Program-made: the position numbers and the translations under genes | Notes under the pieces: model-generated | What the model saw: only the letters and a program-made list of their open reading frames with translations | Databases searched by the model: none | What the model was told of the DNA's origin: nothing | Assembly: GCA_017993835.1 (NCBI GenBank) | Contig: JAGOLX010000001.1 | Span: 62,001 to 126,000 of the forward strand | Length of the DNA stretch: 64,000 bases | DNA from: Phycisphaerae bacterium | GTDB lineage: Bacteria > Planctomycetota > Phycisphaerae > Sedimentisphaerales > Anaerobacaceae | Reading direction: 5' to 3' | In this document: positions 43,924 to 53,190 of the stretch, in pieces | Position numbering within the stretch: position 1 is the first letter of the stretch | How the letters are laid out: each line of letters begins with the position of its first letter

Positions 43924-44589
43924 ATGAGTAAGATATCCGCCGACGCCATAGCATTCGAAACAACCGATGTCACTGAGATCACCAAAGAAGCGGCGACGGA
44001 TCTTGCGGCCGCGGCGTTGGCGCCGATCTCCGAGTTGCCCCCGGGGGAAAGACTTCGTCGCCCGGGGGGCAGGCTTTCGCTTTATCACCGCATCTATGAC
44101 TGGCTCGACGTGCACATCAGTCGTCTTTCGGTGCGCAACAACTTCTGGCACCGCGTCTGCTCGTTCTTGTTCTTGCCCCTCTCCTATTCGAGCGGCATCT
44201 ACTTCAGGCGAGTCGACGACGACAACCACGTCGCCGTCTTGCCTTTTCGGCGATTCAACAGGAACTGGTACAGCGCCATGGGCGGCGCGGCGCTTCTGGC
44301 CAACTCCGAGATCGCGGGCGGTTCGTATCTGTTCCGCGTCTGCGGAGCCGGCTACACCGTGGTGTGCAAGCACCTCGACTACCGCTTCTTGCGGCCGTGC
44401 CTCGACACGGCCATCTACAGCATGAAGCCTCGCGAGGACATCAAAGAGCAACTCGCGCACGGCAAGGAATTCAATCTCACCCTCGACATGGAAGTCATGC
44501 AGCAGGGTGAGCGCAACCGGCGCGTTGGCAGGTGCGTCGCCACGTTTCATGTGACGCCCAAGAGCCACGTCAAGGCCAAAGGCCGATAA
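43924..44589 (+). CDS. Hot-dog fold (DUF4442/PaaI-like) thioesterase-family protein
   Basis: 221 residues from the ATG at 43924, preceded by 'GTTGAGGCC'. Residues about 95-215 resemble a hot-dog domain: 'FRRFNRNWYSAMGGAALLAN', 'YLFRVCGAGYTVVCKHLDYR', 'FLRPCLDTAIYSM' and 'RNRRVGRCVATFHVTPK'. Related DUF4442 proteins are putative acyl-CoA thioesterases; a clear catalytic residue cannot be assigned here. The N-terminal 60 residues are less conserved, with 'LDVHISRLSVRNNFWHRVCS' as a possible membrane-contacting helix. The next gene, a polytopic membrane protein, follows by 7 bp, so the two form an operon. Confidence 0.65.
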   Translation: MSKISADAIAFETTDVTEITKEAATDLAAAALAPISELPPGERLRRPGGRLSLYHRIYDWLDVHISRLSVRNNFWHRVCSFLFLPLSYSSGIYFRRVDDDNHVAVLPFRRFNRNWYSAMGGAALLANSEIAGGSYLFRVCGAGYTVVCKHLDYRFLRPCLDTAIYSMKPREDIKEQLAHGKEFNLTLDMEVMQQGERNRRVGRCVATFHVTPKSHVKAKGR

Positions 44590-44596
44590 GAGAGAA

Positions 44597-45763
44597 ATGC
44601 CGGGAGAGACCCCCAGAGAAACGCCGACGGCTGCGGTACTCGGGTGGGCCGCTTATCTCGCCTGCTCGTGGACCTGGTGCATCGGCATGTTCTTGCCCGT
44701 GTTGCTGGTGCGCGAGCTGGGTACTCTGGGCTTTGTCATCTTCGCCGTGCCCAATGTCGTCGGCGCCGCGATGATGGGAACGATTCTGCCCTCAGCGTTC
44801 GTCAGCTCGCAGGTTGTGCGGCGCCATCGCCCTGCGCTTGTCGCTTTCTCCGTCGTCACCGTGGCCTTTCACCTCTTCTTCGCCGCCTGGATGATGCCGC
44901 GTCTGATAGGCCCTCTGGGCCCATGGATCGTTCTGGCCCTCGTCGCCGTGTTCACGGGCATCGCCTCGCGCCGTCGCGACCGCAGCGATCAGATCGCCGC
45001 CGTTATCGTCCTCGCCATCACTGCCGGCATCGCCCTGTTCGCCGTGCGGAACGGGCTCGATTTCTCGTGGACGCCGTCGCCGGATCCGATCGCCGTCGCC
45101 GCGTTGGCTCCGGTCTGCGCGTTCGGGTTCTTCCTCTGCCCGTATCTCGATCTGACTCTTCATCGCGTTCGCCAGCGCACGTCGCCTGCAGCCGGTCGAG
45201 TCGCCTTCGGCGTCGGCTTTGGCGTGCTCTTCCTGGCCGTGATCCTGCTCTCGTACGGTTATGCTCGACCTTTGGCCGTCGCCGTCGACGGCGAGGCCCC
45301 CCGCGGACTGGTCACGGCTTTTGCCTTGCCGCTCGGCCTCTACATGGCGCTGCAGATTGCCTACACCGTGGCGCTCCACATCGTCGAGGTGATCCCCGAG
45401 GCCAAGGCCATCGGCGGCAGGTATTCGACGCTCATCGCCCTCGTCATCGCCGGTGGCGCTGCCGCCTTGGGATTCGTGTGCAACCGGGGATCGCTCTGGT
45501 ACGGCCTTGACGTCGGTGAGGTGATCTACCGTTGTTTCATGGGGCTTTTCGGCCTGTCTTTCCCTGCCTACGTGTGGTTGTGCATGTTGCGCCGCTCACC
45601 GTCGCAGCGCACGCTGAGAATATGCGCTGTAGCCGTTGTCGCCGCGCTGCCGTTGTTCTTCGTGGGCTTCGTTGCGGGGCGGATGGTTCTGCTCGTGCCT
45701 GGCGTTGCCATCGTGCTGCTGGCCAGGCTCGCGAGGACTGGGGTCAGCCGGCAGAAAGGGTGA
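44597..45763 (+). CDS. Polytopic membrane protein of unknown function
   Basis: 388 residues with about ten transmembrane helices (e.g. 'AYLACSWTWCIGMFLPVLLV', 'GFVIFAVPNVVGAAMMGTIL', 'WIVLALVAVFTGIA', 'AVIVLAITAGIALFAV', 'GVGFGVLFLAVILLSYGYA', 'FVGFVAGRMVLLVPGVAIVL'). Polar residues within helices ('PYLDLTLHR', 'HIVEVIPEAK') suggest transport or an intramembrane activity. The layout loosely recalls the APC/SSS transporter fold ('PNVVGAAMMG'), but I do not recognise the family. It is transcribed with the hot-dog gene 7 bp upstream, so lipid or acyl metabolism is one possibility. It converges on the GH141-like gene. Confidence 0.65.
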   Translation: MPGETPRETPTAAVLGWAAYLACSWTWCIGMFLPVLLVRELGTLGFVIFAVPNVVGAAMMGTILPSAFVSSQVVRRHRPALVAFSVVTVAFHLFFAAWMMPRLIGPLGPWIVLALVAVFTGIASRRRDRSDQIAAVIVLAITAGIALFAVRNGLDFSWTPSPDPIAVAALAPVCAFGFFLCPYLDLTLHRVRQRTSPAAGRVAFGVGFGVLFLAVILLSYGYARPLAVAVDGEAPRGLVTAFALPLGLYMALQIAYTVALHIVEVIPEAKAIGGRYSTLIALVIAGGAAALGFVCNRGSLWYGLDVGEVIYRCFMGLFGLSFPAYVWLCMLRRSPSQRTLRICAVAVVAALPLFFVGFVAGRMVLLVPGVAIVLLARLARTGVSRQKG

Positions 45764-45969
45764 CATCGGAGTCATCTATACAGGATTCCTGTCGGATGAA
45801 CGCAGCTCGGCCTTCGGGCGAATTCAACGGCGCAACTACACAGGCGGATAGCACCATCGTACTTTTGTGACACCAAAAGGACATTGGCATCTTCCAGGCG
45901 TGCCTCCGCGATTGTCCATCCAAGCAGGGGATTGTCTTGTCATTGGTGTTCCTGATGAAGCATGTGAGT

Positions 45970-48069
45970 CTATTCACTGCCCTTGGGAGCCTGGGGCGGC
46001 CATTCCAACGGCGGATATTTCACCTCGTTCGCCTTCGCAATCCACGCGGAATCGCCGTAGACGCCTGCCTTCGTGTAGTCGAACGGCTCGAAGCCGATCT
46101 TCAGGGCAGGGGAGTCGGGTTTCAGACGGAAGTCGAGCTTCACTGGATCGACAAAGCCTGGGTCGGCGATGATCGAGTGCTGATCGTGGCTTTTCTGCTG
46201 TCGCCATTGATCCAGCGACAGGCCGACAAACTGGATCTCCTGGCCTGCGGCGTTCCAGTAGCAGTTGCTGTCCATGTTGACCCTGATGTTCTTCCAGGAG
46301 CCTGCGAGCAGGGGACCCGTCTGCCAGTACACGAGGTTCTTCTCGAACGTGAACGACAGGTGCTCCTCGACCCGCGTGGCCTGGACCTGGTGCAACATGC
46401 TGTTGACGAAGATGTTGTTGCGGATGACGTTTGCCTTGCCGTAGTGCTGGTGGAAGCTGCCGGTCTTGGTGTTGTAGACGAGGTTCTTCTCCATGACGAT
46501 GCCGGTGCTGCCCTCGTCGGTGTAGAGGCCCCAGCCGCCGTAGGAGTAGGCATAGATGTCGTGGAAGACGTTGTTGCTCACGACCGTGCCCTCCGAGGGG
46601 CCCAGCGTGTAGACGCCGCCCATGTCGCTCAGGACCGCCCAGCCCAGGTGGTGCACGTGATTGAAGCTGAGGTTGTTGCGTTTGGCGAGGCTCTCCGCGT
46701 AGCCCCACCGCCAGCCGACGGACAGGCCAGTGTAGAGGAAGTCGGCGATCTCGTTGTGCGTGACCGCGTTGTCGGCGCTCTGGCCGATCCAGACGCCGAC
46801 CGCCTCCGCCTGGATCTTGCCGCCAGTCCGGATGATGTTGTTGTCCACGGTGATATGGTGTGTGCGAGATGCCTCGTCGGGACGGATCTCGCCTTCGCCG
46901 ATGCGGACGCCGCCGCCGCCGAGATCGTGCAGGTAGCTTCGCTCGATCCGGCAATTCTGACATCCCTGGCGGAACCAGATTGCATATTCCCCGACGCAGC
47001 CGATCTCACAATCCTGGATCGCGAGGTCCCGTGCGCCGTCGATCATGACGGCCGCCTCGGTGGCGTAGGCCGCCTGATAGGGTTCGTACCCGCCGGCGGG
47101 GAGGATGTAGCCTTGATCTTGGAAGGCCAAGCCCTTCAGTGTTACTCGCTCGACGAACTCGCCGGCTTGGGGCTCGCCTCTGATGAGGACCAGCTTTGTC
47201 GCCACCGGCGCGACGACCTCGATCTTGGTCATGTCCTCGCCCGGACGAGGTTTGTAGCACAGCATCCCGTCGCGGCTGAGGAACCATTCGCCCGGCTCGT
47301 CGAGTGCGGCCGGGAAGTTCTCCAGGTGGAACCGCGTGCCTGCCGGCCAGCCGGAGTAGCTCTTCAACTGGTCGCCCATGGTGACGACCTGGTTCTTCTC
47401 GAAGTCCACGCTCTGAAGGCGCCGCTGCGTGATGCACCATTTGTGATAGGCGATGAGCACCACGTCGCGAAGTTCGGTCTCGCTGAGCCCTCGCAGAGGC
47501 GCAATGGTCTCGGGCGGGACGTTCGTTGTCCGCAGGAACTGACCGGGTTTGCCCTCGATGGGCGTTTCGGTGGTCTCGCCCATGTGGACGTAGAACTTAT
47601 TCGGGGTCCTGGCCCGCACGGCCCGCTGGCCATTGACGAACAACTGCTCGAATCGCCACGTGCCCTCGGCGGCGCCGGGAACGCGGGCCTGCCACAGACC
47701 GTTCTGCGTGGGCTCGAATCCGCGGATAGTCCTGCCGCCGGAGAACACCGGGTGGGCGCCGGGCGCTGCTTCATAGATGACGCCGCTGTCCTCGGGGGCG
47801 AGCACGAACGGTTCCGTCGTCAGGTAGCGACCGTCCGCGACCACCACGCGCGACGGACCCTGATCCGTCTTCTTCTGTCGGAGGATGTCTCGGGCCCGCG
47901 TGAGCGTGGCGACGGGACCGTCGGTTCTCTGGGCGTTGGGGTGTGCGATCTGTCCGGACCAGGCGTCGTTTCCATTGGGCGAAACGTAGATCGTCGCAGC
48001 GCCCTGCGAGGGCACCGCGCTCAGACACGCGAGCACCAGCACAGCGATGACCGAACGCGACTCACTCAT
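45970..48069 (-). CDS. Secreted right-handed beta-helix enzyme, GH141-like
   Basis: The start at 48069 follows AGGAGG by seven bases; 699 residues. The signal peptide ends near 'VPSQGAATI' (about 24). The opening '[12 protein letters not shown]' and '[18 protein letters not shown]' are typical of GH141 and related pectate-lyase-fold enzymes. A beta-sandwich insert (about 90-290) precedes parallel beta-helix coils ('[20 protein letters not shown]', '[20 protein letters not shown]', '[20 protein letters not shown]', '[20 protein letters not shown]'). Characterised GH141 members include an alpha-L-fucosidase acting on rhamnogalacturonan II and a xylanase. The next gene downstream encodes an L-fucose-isomerase-like protein, which favours a fucosidase-type role. 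This is inference. Confidence 0.85.
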   Translation of the reverse strand: MSESRSVIAVLVLACLSAVPSQGAATIYVSPNGNDAWSGQIAHPNAQRTDGPVATLTRARDILRQKKTDQGPSRVVVADGRYLTTEPFVLAPEDSGVIYEAAPGAHPVFSGGRTIRGFEPTQNGLWQARVPGAAEGTWRFEQLFVNGQRAVRARTPNKFYVHMGETTETPIEGKPGQFLRTTNVPPETIAPLRGLSETELRDVVLIAYHKWCITQRRLQSVDFEKNQVVTMGDQLKSYSGWPAGTRFHLENFPAALDEPGEWFLSRDGMLCYKPRPGEDMTKIEVVAPVATKLVLIRGEPQAGEFVERVTLKGLAFQDQGYILPAGGYEPYQAAYATEAAVMIDGARDLAIQDCEIGCVGEYAIWFRQGCQNCRIERSYLHDLGGGGVRIGEGEIRPDEASRTHHITVDNNIIRTGGKIQAEAVGVWIGQSADNAVTHNEIADFLYTGLSVGWRWGYAESLAKRNNLSFNHVHHLGWAVLSDMGGVYTLGPSEGTVVSNNVFHDIYAYSYGGWGLYTDEGSTGIVMEKNLVYNTKTGSFHQHYGKANVIRNNIFVNSMLHQVQATRVEEHLSFTFEKNLVYWQTGPLLAGSWKNIRVNMDSNCYWNAAGQEIQFVGLSLDQWRQQKSHDQHSIIADPGFVDPVKLDFRLKPDSPALKIGFEPFDYTKAGVYGDSAWIAKANEVKYPPLEWPPQAPKGSE

Positions 48070-48182
48070 ATTCTTGCCTCCTGTGACGAAAAGGTCGGAG
48101 CCGGACACACTGCCGGTCCGGCTCCGCAATAGCTTGTGATCGTTTGACGACCCATGGGACGGATGGGGCTGCGACGCCGGAG

Positions 48183-49754
48183 TTACGCCGTCAGGTCTTC
48201 CCAGGCGATCCCGACCTTCTTGCAGGCGTAGCCGAGTTCCTTTCTGTAGTCGCCGTAACCGGTCATCCAGTGGAAGCCCGGCATTCGCTCGGCCAGCAGC
48301 TTGCTGTCGCAGGTGAAACGGACATCGATCTGCGAACGGCAAACGTCCATGAAGGGAGCGTCGATGATTTCGCCTCTGAACCCGACCCATCGTTTGAGTT
48401 CGAAGTCCGGCGCGATGTTCGTGACGACCTGTCCCTTCTTCATCTCGACCTTCGGCGCGGCGCCGTAGTCGGATTCGAAGTGCGTCATGATCCTCGCGGG
48501 TTCCAGATCCCGCCCGTTCATCCTGCGCGGCGCGGTGCAGTGGGCCAGCGTGATGAGGCCGTCGTGCGGATAGGTCGGGTCGTTCAGGAAGACCGGGTTG
48601 CCGGAGATGTTCGCCAGCAGGACCCCCGAGGGGATCACGACGAAGTCCGACTCGCAGAACGCGACGTACCTCGCGTCATTGAGCAGAGTCAGCGTCAGGC
48701 AGGCGGTCGTCTGCGACATGGGCATGATGGTTCCCATGCACTCGTTAATCGTGAAGGCCTGGCAATCGGCCTTCTTCAGAACGCCGCGGAAGACCTGCTC
48801 CAGCAGAAAGGCGTTGTCCACGAACTCGCGTTTGGTTTCGAGGGTCACGCCTGCGTCCTTCAGGTACGCCGCGGCTCGCTCCTTCGCCAATCTGACCGCC
48901 GCCTCGTCTGCAAAGGCCTCTTTAATGAGCTTGCTCATGTCCGGATACGAAACGGTCTGGATATCGAATTTCCATTTCTCGCGGACCTTGTTGGGCACGA
49001 CGTCGCCGGGCTGGGCCCAGGCGGCCGGACCGCCCAGCGCGACGATCCGCGTGCCCAGCGTGTTCTGCAGGCCGCACAGCGCCCGCAGTCGCCAGAGGAT
49101 CTCGTTCTGGTTGTCCACGACCACGTCGCCGTCGTCGAGGCCCTGGATCTTCAGGGCGTCCGTGTGCTGGCGCAGGTAGCGGGGACTGATGATCTCGTAC
49201 CAGAGGTAGACCGGTCCCGACTTGTGCCGGCAGAAGAAGATCATGTTCTTGCTCTGTTTGGCGATCGCATCGAAGAGGTTCGAGCCGCCGCCCGCTGCGT
49301 AGACCATGCAGACGTCGGCCTGCTTCAGATCGGTGACCTTCGCCAACTCGTCGGCGTTGCGGACCCCGACGGGCTTGACGACCTCGATGGGGAAGTCCGC
49401 CCGGCTCTTGATGTCCTGGAGTTCCTTCTCGATGCGACCCAGCTCCTCCTGGGCCTGTTGCTGGTTCTGGATGCCTCCCCAGGAGCGCCAGCTTGTCTGT
49501 GGTCGCGGCGTCGGAGTGTCGTAGGTCAGGATCGGTCTGACCACGAGGGCCCGTCGCTGGGGGCCGGCCCGGTCGCCTGCCTCGGCCGCCGAGACGGCCG
49601 ACCAGGTCAGGCCGCTCAGGGCGGTGCCGATGGCCGCGGCGCCGCTGACGCTCTGCAAAAAGCCCCGACGGCTGATCCCGGCGGGGGAGTGGTCGTGCCC
49701 GCACGGGCAGCAGGTGGTTCGGGTCGGATGTCGGTCGGTGTGCTCATTCGTCAT
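48183..49754 (-). CDS. Tat-exported L-fucose/L-arabinose isomerase-like protein
   Basis: Start at 49754 ('AAGGGGGCACACCC' before the ATG), giving 523 residues. A Tat signal '[17 protein letters not shown]' lies at about 27-43, after a Cys/His-rich start 'CCPCGHDH'. Residues about 65-515 look like a sugar isomerase of the L-fucose/L-arabinose superfamily. Candidate metal ligands are E338 in 'TINECMG', E368/D370 in '[10 protein letters not shown]' and H405 in '[10 protein letters not shown]'. '[18 protein letters not shown]' is also typical. These isomerases normally work in the cytoplasm; export by Tat suggests a folded metal- or cofactor-bearing protein acting outside. It is upstream of the GH141-like gene in the same direction (113 bp). 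Confidence 0.8.
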   Translation of the reverse strand: MTNEHTDRHPTRTTCCPCGHDHSPAGISRRGFLQSVSGAAAIGTALSGLTWSAVSAAEAGDRAGPQRRALVVRPILTYDTPTPRPQTSWRSWGGIQNQQQAQEELGRIEKELQDIKSRADFPIEVVKPVGVRNADELAKVTDLKQADVCMVYAAGGGSNLFDAIAKQSKNMIFFCRHKSGPVYLWYEIISPRYLRQHTDALKIQGLDDGDVVVDNQNEILWRLRALCGLQNTLGTRIVALGGPAAWAQPGDVVPNKVREKWKFDIQTVSYPDMSKLIKEAFADEAAVRLAKERAAAYLKDAGVTLETKREFVDNAFLLEQVFRGVLKKADCQAFTINECMGTIMPMSQTTACLTLTLLNDARYVAFCESDFVVIPSGVLLANISGNPVFLNDPTYPHDGLITLAHCTAPRRMNGRDLEPARIMTHFESDYGAAPKVEMKKGQVVTNIAPDFELKRWVGFRGEIIDAPFMDVCRSQIDVRFTCDSKLLAERMPGFHWMTGYGDYRKELGYACKKVGIAWEDLTA

Positions 49755-49927
49755 GGGTGTGCCCCCTTCTTGAGGTTCGAGATTCCGATGACTTGTGACT
49801 TCGTGTCTATGCCGATGTCTCCCACAAGGCGAACGCCGCACGGTGCCCTGGAGGCGTCGCAAAGCTGGGGGCAGTATACCCCGGCACTCACCGAGCCACA
49901 ATAGAAAAACAGGGGGCGCAATCAGGA

Positions 49928-52837
49928 CTATGGCAGTTCCCAGTACAGCCGCGGGTAGTCCTGTCCGTCGAGAATCCACCAGACGTCCTCATCGCCATTG
50001 GCGGTTTCCCCGATGAAGTCCCACCCGGCGTCGAGGAACGTGCTCGCGGTCTTCATCGCGGCGGTTGTCAAGCCGATCCCGGCAGCACTCTCCGTCTGGC
50101 CGGTCGTCTCGATATCCCAGAACGAGCAGATGGTGTTTGCGTACGTCTGTTCCTCGCCTGTGAGCCCACCGACCTTTTGCGTTCCGACGACGACGCCAGT
50201 CGCATAGCAGTTCGCGGCGGTTCCCCTGTTGGTTCCGATCAGGCCACCGACCGAAGCCTCCCCTGTGACGACACCGATCGCATAGCAGTTCGCGGTGGTT
50301 CCCCCGTTGGACCCGATCAGACCACCGACCGAAGCCTCCCCTGTGACGACGCCTGTCGCATAGGAATCGCGGATCGCACTCGCGAGGAGGTTAGTGTGGC
50401 CGACGAGCCCTCCGACGCCGCCGCCACCCCGAACCGTGGCGCTCGCGCAGCAATGGGTGATGATGCCACGCCAATTCAAACCCGCCAGTCCGCCGACACT
50501 GCCAGTGCCCGAGACGCTACTCCCTGAGGAACACCCCATGAGGGTACCCGCCTCATGAGTTCCCACAAGACCGCCCACTCCTCCGTCCCCGGTGACTTCA
50601 CTCGTGCAGCGGCAATTGCGGACCAGGGCACATGCGTCGCGAGGCGAGTCCATATTGCCATTTCGTCCGATCAAGCCTCCGACGTCGTCTCGTCCGGAGA
50701 CGTGTCCCCCCCTCACGTCACAGTCCGTCACAGTGCCCTCGACCAGGTATCCAGCCAGGGAGCCCACGTGAGACGCCTGTCCTGCAGTCACATTGGGCTC
50801 GATCAGCGTGAGATTCCGGATCTCGGCGTTCGGGTCGGCGATTCGCCCGAAAAGCCCGGCGTAGTCGAGGTCCTCGGTCCTGTAGTGAAAGTGGTAGATG
50901 GTGCAGTTGTTTCCATCGAATACCCCTCGGAACGGGGTACCGCTGTTGCCGATTGTAAACAAGGTCCCTGCATATGTGTCCATGTCGATGTCTGTCGCCA
51001 GTTCGAAGAACTTGTCCCACTGGGACGGGAACCAACCGACGAGCACCAACTCCTCCGGCGTAGAGACTCGGTAGGGGATCTCTTGTGTTCCCTCGCCTGT
51101 GGCATAGGGCCAGTCGATCGGTACGCCGGCTCGGCCCTCCCAGGAGAGCCTTGGATAGTCAACGCCTTCCTCAATCGTCCACGCGCCTTCGCTGTCCAAG
51201 GCGCCCCAACCCAGGAAGGTGACGGCCGACTCCATCTGGGCCGTGGTTCTGCCGACACCGCCGGTGCTGGTGGTTTGTCCGCTGGTCTCGATGTCCCAGA
51301 ACGACCCGGCGACACGTCCGGATTCGCTGTCTCCCACGAGCCCGCCGGCACCGCGCGTCCTGTGGACCGGTCCCGTGGAGTAGCAGTTCTGGATCAAGCC
51401 GCTATTCGACCCAACCAGACCGCCGGCGAAGCTATCGGGCTGCGGTGCTGGGGGGAACCTGATGCGCATCGCAGCGTCACCCCCAGCCGTTTCTCCCGGG
51501 TCGTCAACGGCAACGCGCGGACCGTGAACTGCACCGGTCGCATAGCAGTTTACGATCATACGTATACGCCCACTAGAGGAACCTGCCAGCCCTCCGACAC
51601 AATTGTCGCCTGTCACGTCGCCGGTGGCAAAGCAGCCCAGGACCTTGATGCCCGCGCTTCCGAGCAGACCGCCCACCCGTTCTCTGCCTGTCACGGAACC
51701 GGTCGAATAGCTGTTCGTGGTGGTTTCGCCTTCTCCGGCTAGGCCGCCGACCGATGTATCACCGGTTACGTCACCGGTCGAGTAGCATCCGTCGATTGTG
51801 CCGGCGTCCCCTCCCACAAGTCCGCCGACGCAGAATTCGCCGACGGTATCGCCGGTTGCATAGGAGTTGCTGATCTTGGAATCACCCATCCCGGCCAAGC
51901 CGCCCACATATCTCGTGCCATTCACAGGGCCTGTTGCGTAGCAATTGTCTATTGTGCTGCCCATGCCACAGCCGATGAGACCACCGACGCCCTCTGTGCC
52001 ACCGACAGCACCTGTTGCATAGCAGTCCTCTATCGTGCCGTACTCGTGGAGTCCGACCAAACCACCAACAGCGTCCACGCCATTTACGTCCGTCGTTGCG
52101 TAGCTGTCGGCAATACTCCCGTCATTCTGCCCCACAAGACCACCGATCCAGCGGTTTCCTGTCACGCTGCCGCCTGCATGACATCCGCTGATGACGCCGT
52201 TGTTGAACGCCACCAGCCCTCCTACGGGCTGATCACCCTCGACCTGGGCGGTTGCGCTGCAGTTGACGATCCTCCCTCGCGTGTTGTGTGCTACCAATCC
52301 GCCAGCCAGATACGTTCCCGATACCCGGCCACCGCGAACGTGGCAATTCGTCACAGTGCCTTCCGCGAGATACGTCACGAGCGCGGCGCCGTACGACCCT
52401 TCATCGAGCAGCACGTTTGGATCGATCAGGGTCAGGTTCTTGATCTCGCCGCCTCTGCCGACACCCCTGAAGAGCCCGACCGGGCCTTCGCCAACCGAAT
52501 TGCGCGTGAAGTGGGAGATCGTGCGGTCGTTCCCGTCGAAGACGCCGGTGAACGAGGACTTGCTTGGCTCGCGTCCAGGCTGGCCGTATCCAATTGGCGT
52601 GAAGGCCATGTCTCCATAGGTCGACAGGTCGATATCCGCCATGAGCTTGAAGTGCCTGGTCCAGTTGTTGGGGTCGGCGCCGATGGCGTTCATCTGTTCC
52701 GGCGTCCAGATCTGGTAGGGATCGTTGGGCTCGCCGGTGCCGCCGCCGTATTGGGCGTTGACGCGAGCGGTGAACAGACAAGTCGCGATGAGCAGGGGGA
52801 TTGCCGGACGAATGCATGTGTTCCTCGCTGCAGCCAT
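49928..52837 (-). CDS. Large secreted GLUG-repeat protein
   Basis: Start at 52837 ('GAGAGGAGCGCAGAAC' before the ATG), 969 residues. The signal peptide ends near 'ARVNAQYGGG' (about 28). It starts with 'PNDPYQIWTPEQMNAIGADP', frequent in planctomycetal secreted proteins. Most of the protein is GLUG-type repeats of about 25 residues, e.g. 'VGGLVGLHEYGTIEDCYATG' and 'VGGLAGEGETTTNSYSTGSV', in two blocks. Each block starts with 'LMADIDLSTY'- or 'LATDIDMDTY'-type segments and ends with 'SFWDIETSGQT' and 'DYPRLSWE' or 'DYPRLYWE'. The repeats form beta-helix-like adhesin structures. A surface adhesion role is likely. Two 78-bp units at 50201-50356 are nearly identical. Confidence 0.87.
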   Translation of the reverse strand: MAAARNTCIRPAIPLLIATCLFTARVNAQYGGGTGEPNDPYQIWTPEQMNAIGADPNNWTRHFKLMADIDLSTYGDMAFTPIGYGQPGREPSKSSFTGVFDGNDRTISHFTRNSVGEGPVGLFRGVGRGGEIKNLTLIDPNVLLDEGSYGAALVTYLAEGTVTNCHVRGGRVSGTYLAGGLVAHNTRGRIVNCSATAQVEGDQPVGGLVAFNNGVISGCHAGGSVTGNRWIGGLVGQNDGSIADSYATTDVNGVDAVGGLVGLHEYGTIEDCYATGAVGGTEGVGGLIGCGMGSTIDNCYATGPVNGTRYVGGLAGMGDSKISNSYATGDTVGEFCVGGLVGGDAGTIDGCYSTGDVTGDTSVGGLAGEGETTTNSYSTGSVTGRERVGGLLGSAGIKVLGCFATGDVTGDNCVGGLAGSSSGRIRMIVNCYATGAVHGPRVAVDDPGETAGGDAAMRIRFPPAPQPDSFAGGLVGSNSGLIQNCYSTGPVHRTRGAGGLVGDSESGRVAGSFWDIETSGQTTSTGGVGRTTAQMESAVTFLGWGALDSEGAWTIEEGVDYPRLSWEGRAGVPIDWPYATGEGTQEIPYRVSTPEELVLVGWFPSQWDKFFELATDIDMDTYAGTLFTIGNSGTPFRGVFDGNNCTIYHFHYRTEDLDYAGLFGRIADPNAEIRNLTLIEPNVTAGQASHVGSLAGYLVEGTVTDCDVRGGHVSGRDDVGGLIGRNGNMDSPRDACALVRNCRCTSEVTGDGGVGGLVGTHEAGTLMGCSSGSSVSGTGSVGGLAGLNWRGIITHCCASATVRGGGGVGGLVGHTNLLASAIRDSYATGVVTGEASVGGLIGSNGGTTANCYAIGVVTGEASVGGLIGTNRGTAANCYATGVVVGTQKVGGLTGEEQTYANTICSFWDIETTGQTESAAGIGLTTAAMKTASTFLDAGWDFIGETANGDEDVWWILDGQDYPRLYWELP
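50201..50356. repeat. Two near-identical 78-bp units in the GLUG gene
   Basis: Units start at 50201 and 50279, with a third related start at 50357. Each encodes 26 residues ('GEASVGGLIG' core). High nucleotide identity beyond what protein conservation needs points to recent duplication or gene conversion. Confidence 0.65.
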
Positions 52838-53190
52838 GTTCTGCGCTCCTCTCCCGAGTCCGGGAACAGACAAGAACAATATCCGCTTCGCCTCGATGCG
52901 CGAATGCGAGCCGGGGCGACACAAGATCAACTCTCGATTTCTAAAGTGCAGTATACCGGATGGAAGCGGGTCGAGTCAATGTTGTGTTTGGGGCAACAGG
53001 GTGTGGGCCTGCTGGCATCTGCGGGCAAGTGTGCCCGACAGAAAAAACCGCTTCCCTTGTGAAGTGGTCTGGCGGTACACTGCGAGCCGCTTGACCCTTG
53101 GGCGTCCGCGACAGTTCTGCTGTCTGATGGCGTGACGGCGCTGGTGGTCAGCGGTGGTTGGAGTTGGACCTGAGACAAGGAGATGAGCAG
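52838..53190. other. Intergenic region between the GLUG gene and the MFS gene
   Basis: A 353-bp divergent gap. It holds the GLUG promoter (52950-52979) and, at 53084-53112, a stretch 'ACACTGCGAGCCGCTTGACC' similar to the right end of the element at 18993-19155. No gene or RNA was recognised. No strong promoter for the MFS gene was seen. Confidence 0.5.
52950..52979 (-). promoter_or_regulatory. Strong promoter of the GLUG gene
   Basis: Minus strand TTGACT (52979-52974), 18-bp spacer, TATACT (52955-52950), with a leader of about 105 bases to the start at 52837. It is one of the best consensus matches in the window. Confidence 0.6.

Noticed and set aside
46860-47048. Short plus-strand frames within the GH141-like gene
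   Set aside because: Arginine-rich, no ribosome sites, typical of out-of-frame high-GC sequence.
48144-49904. 586-codon plus-strand frame opposite the isomerase-like gene
   Set aside because: Antisense shadow; the minus strand has a Tat signal, conserved motifs and a ribosome site.
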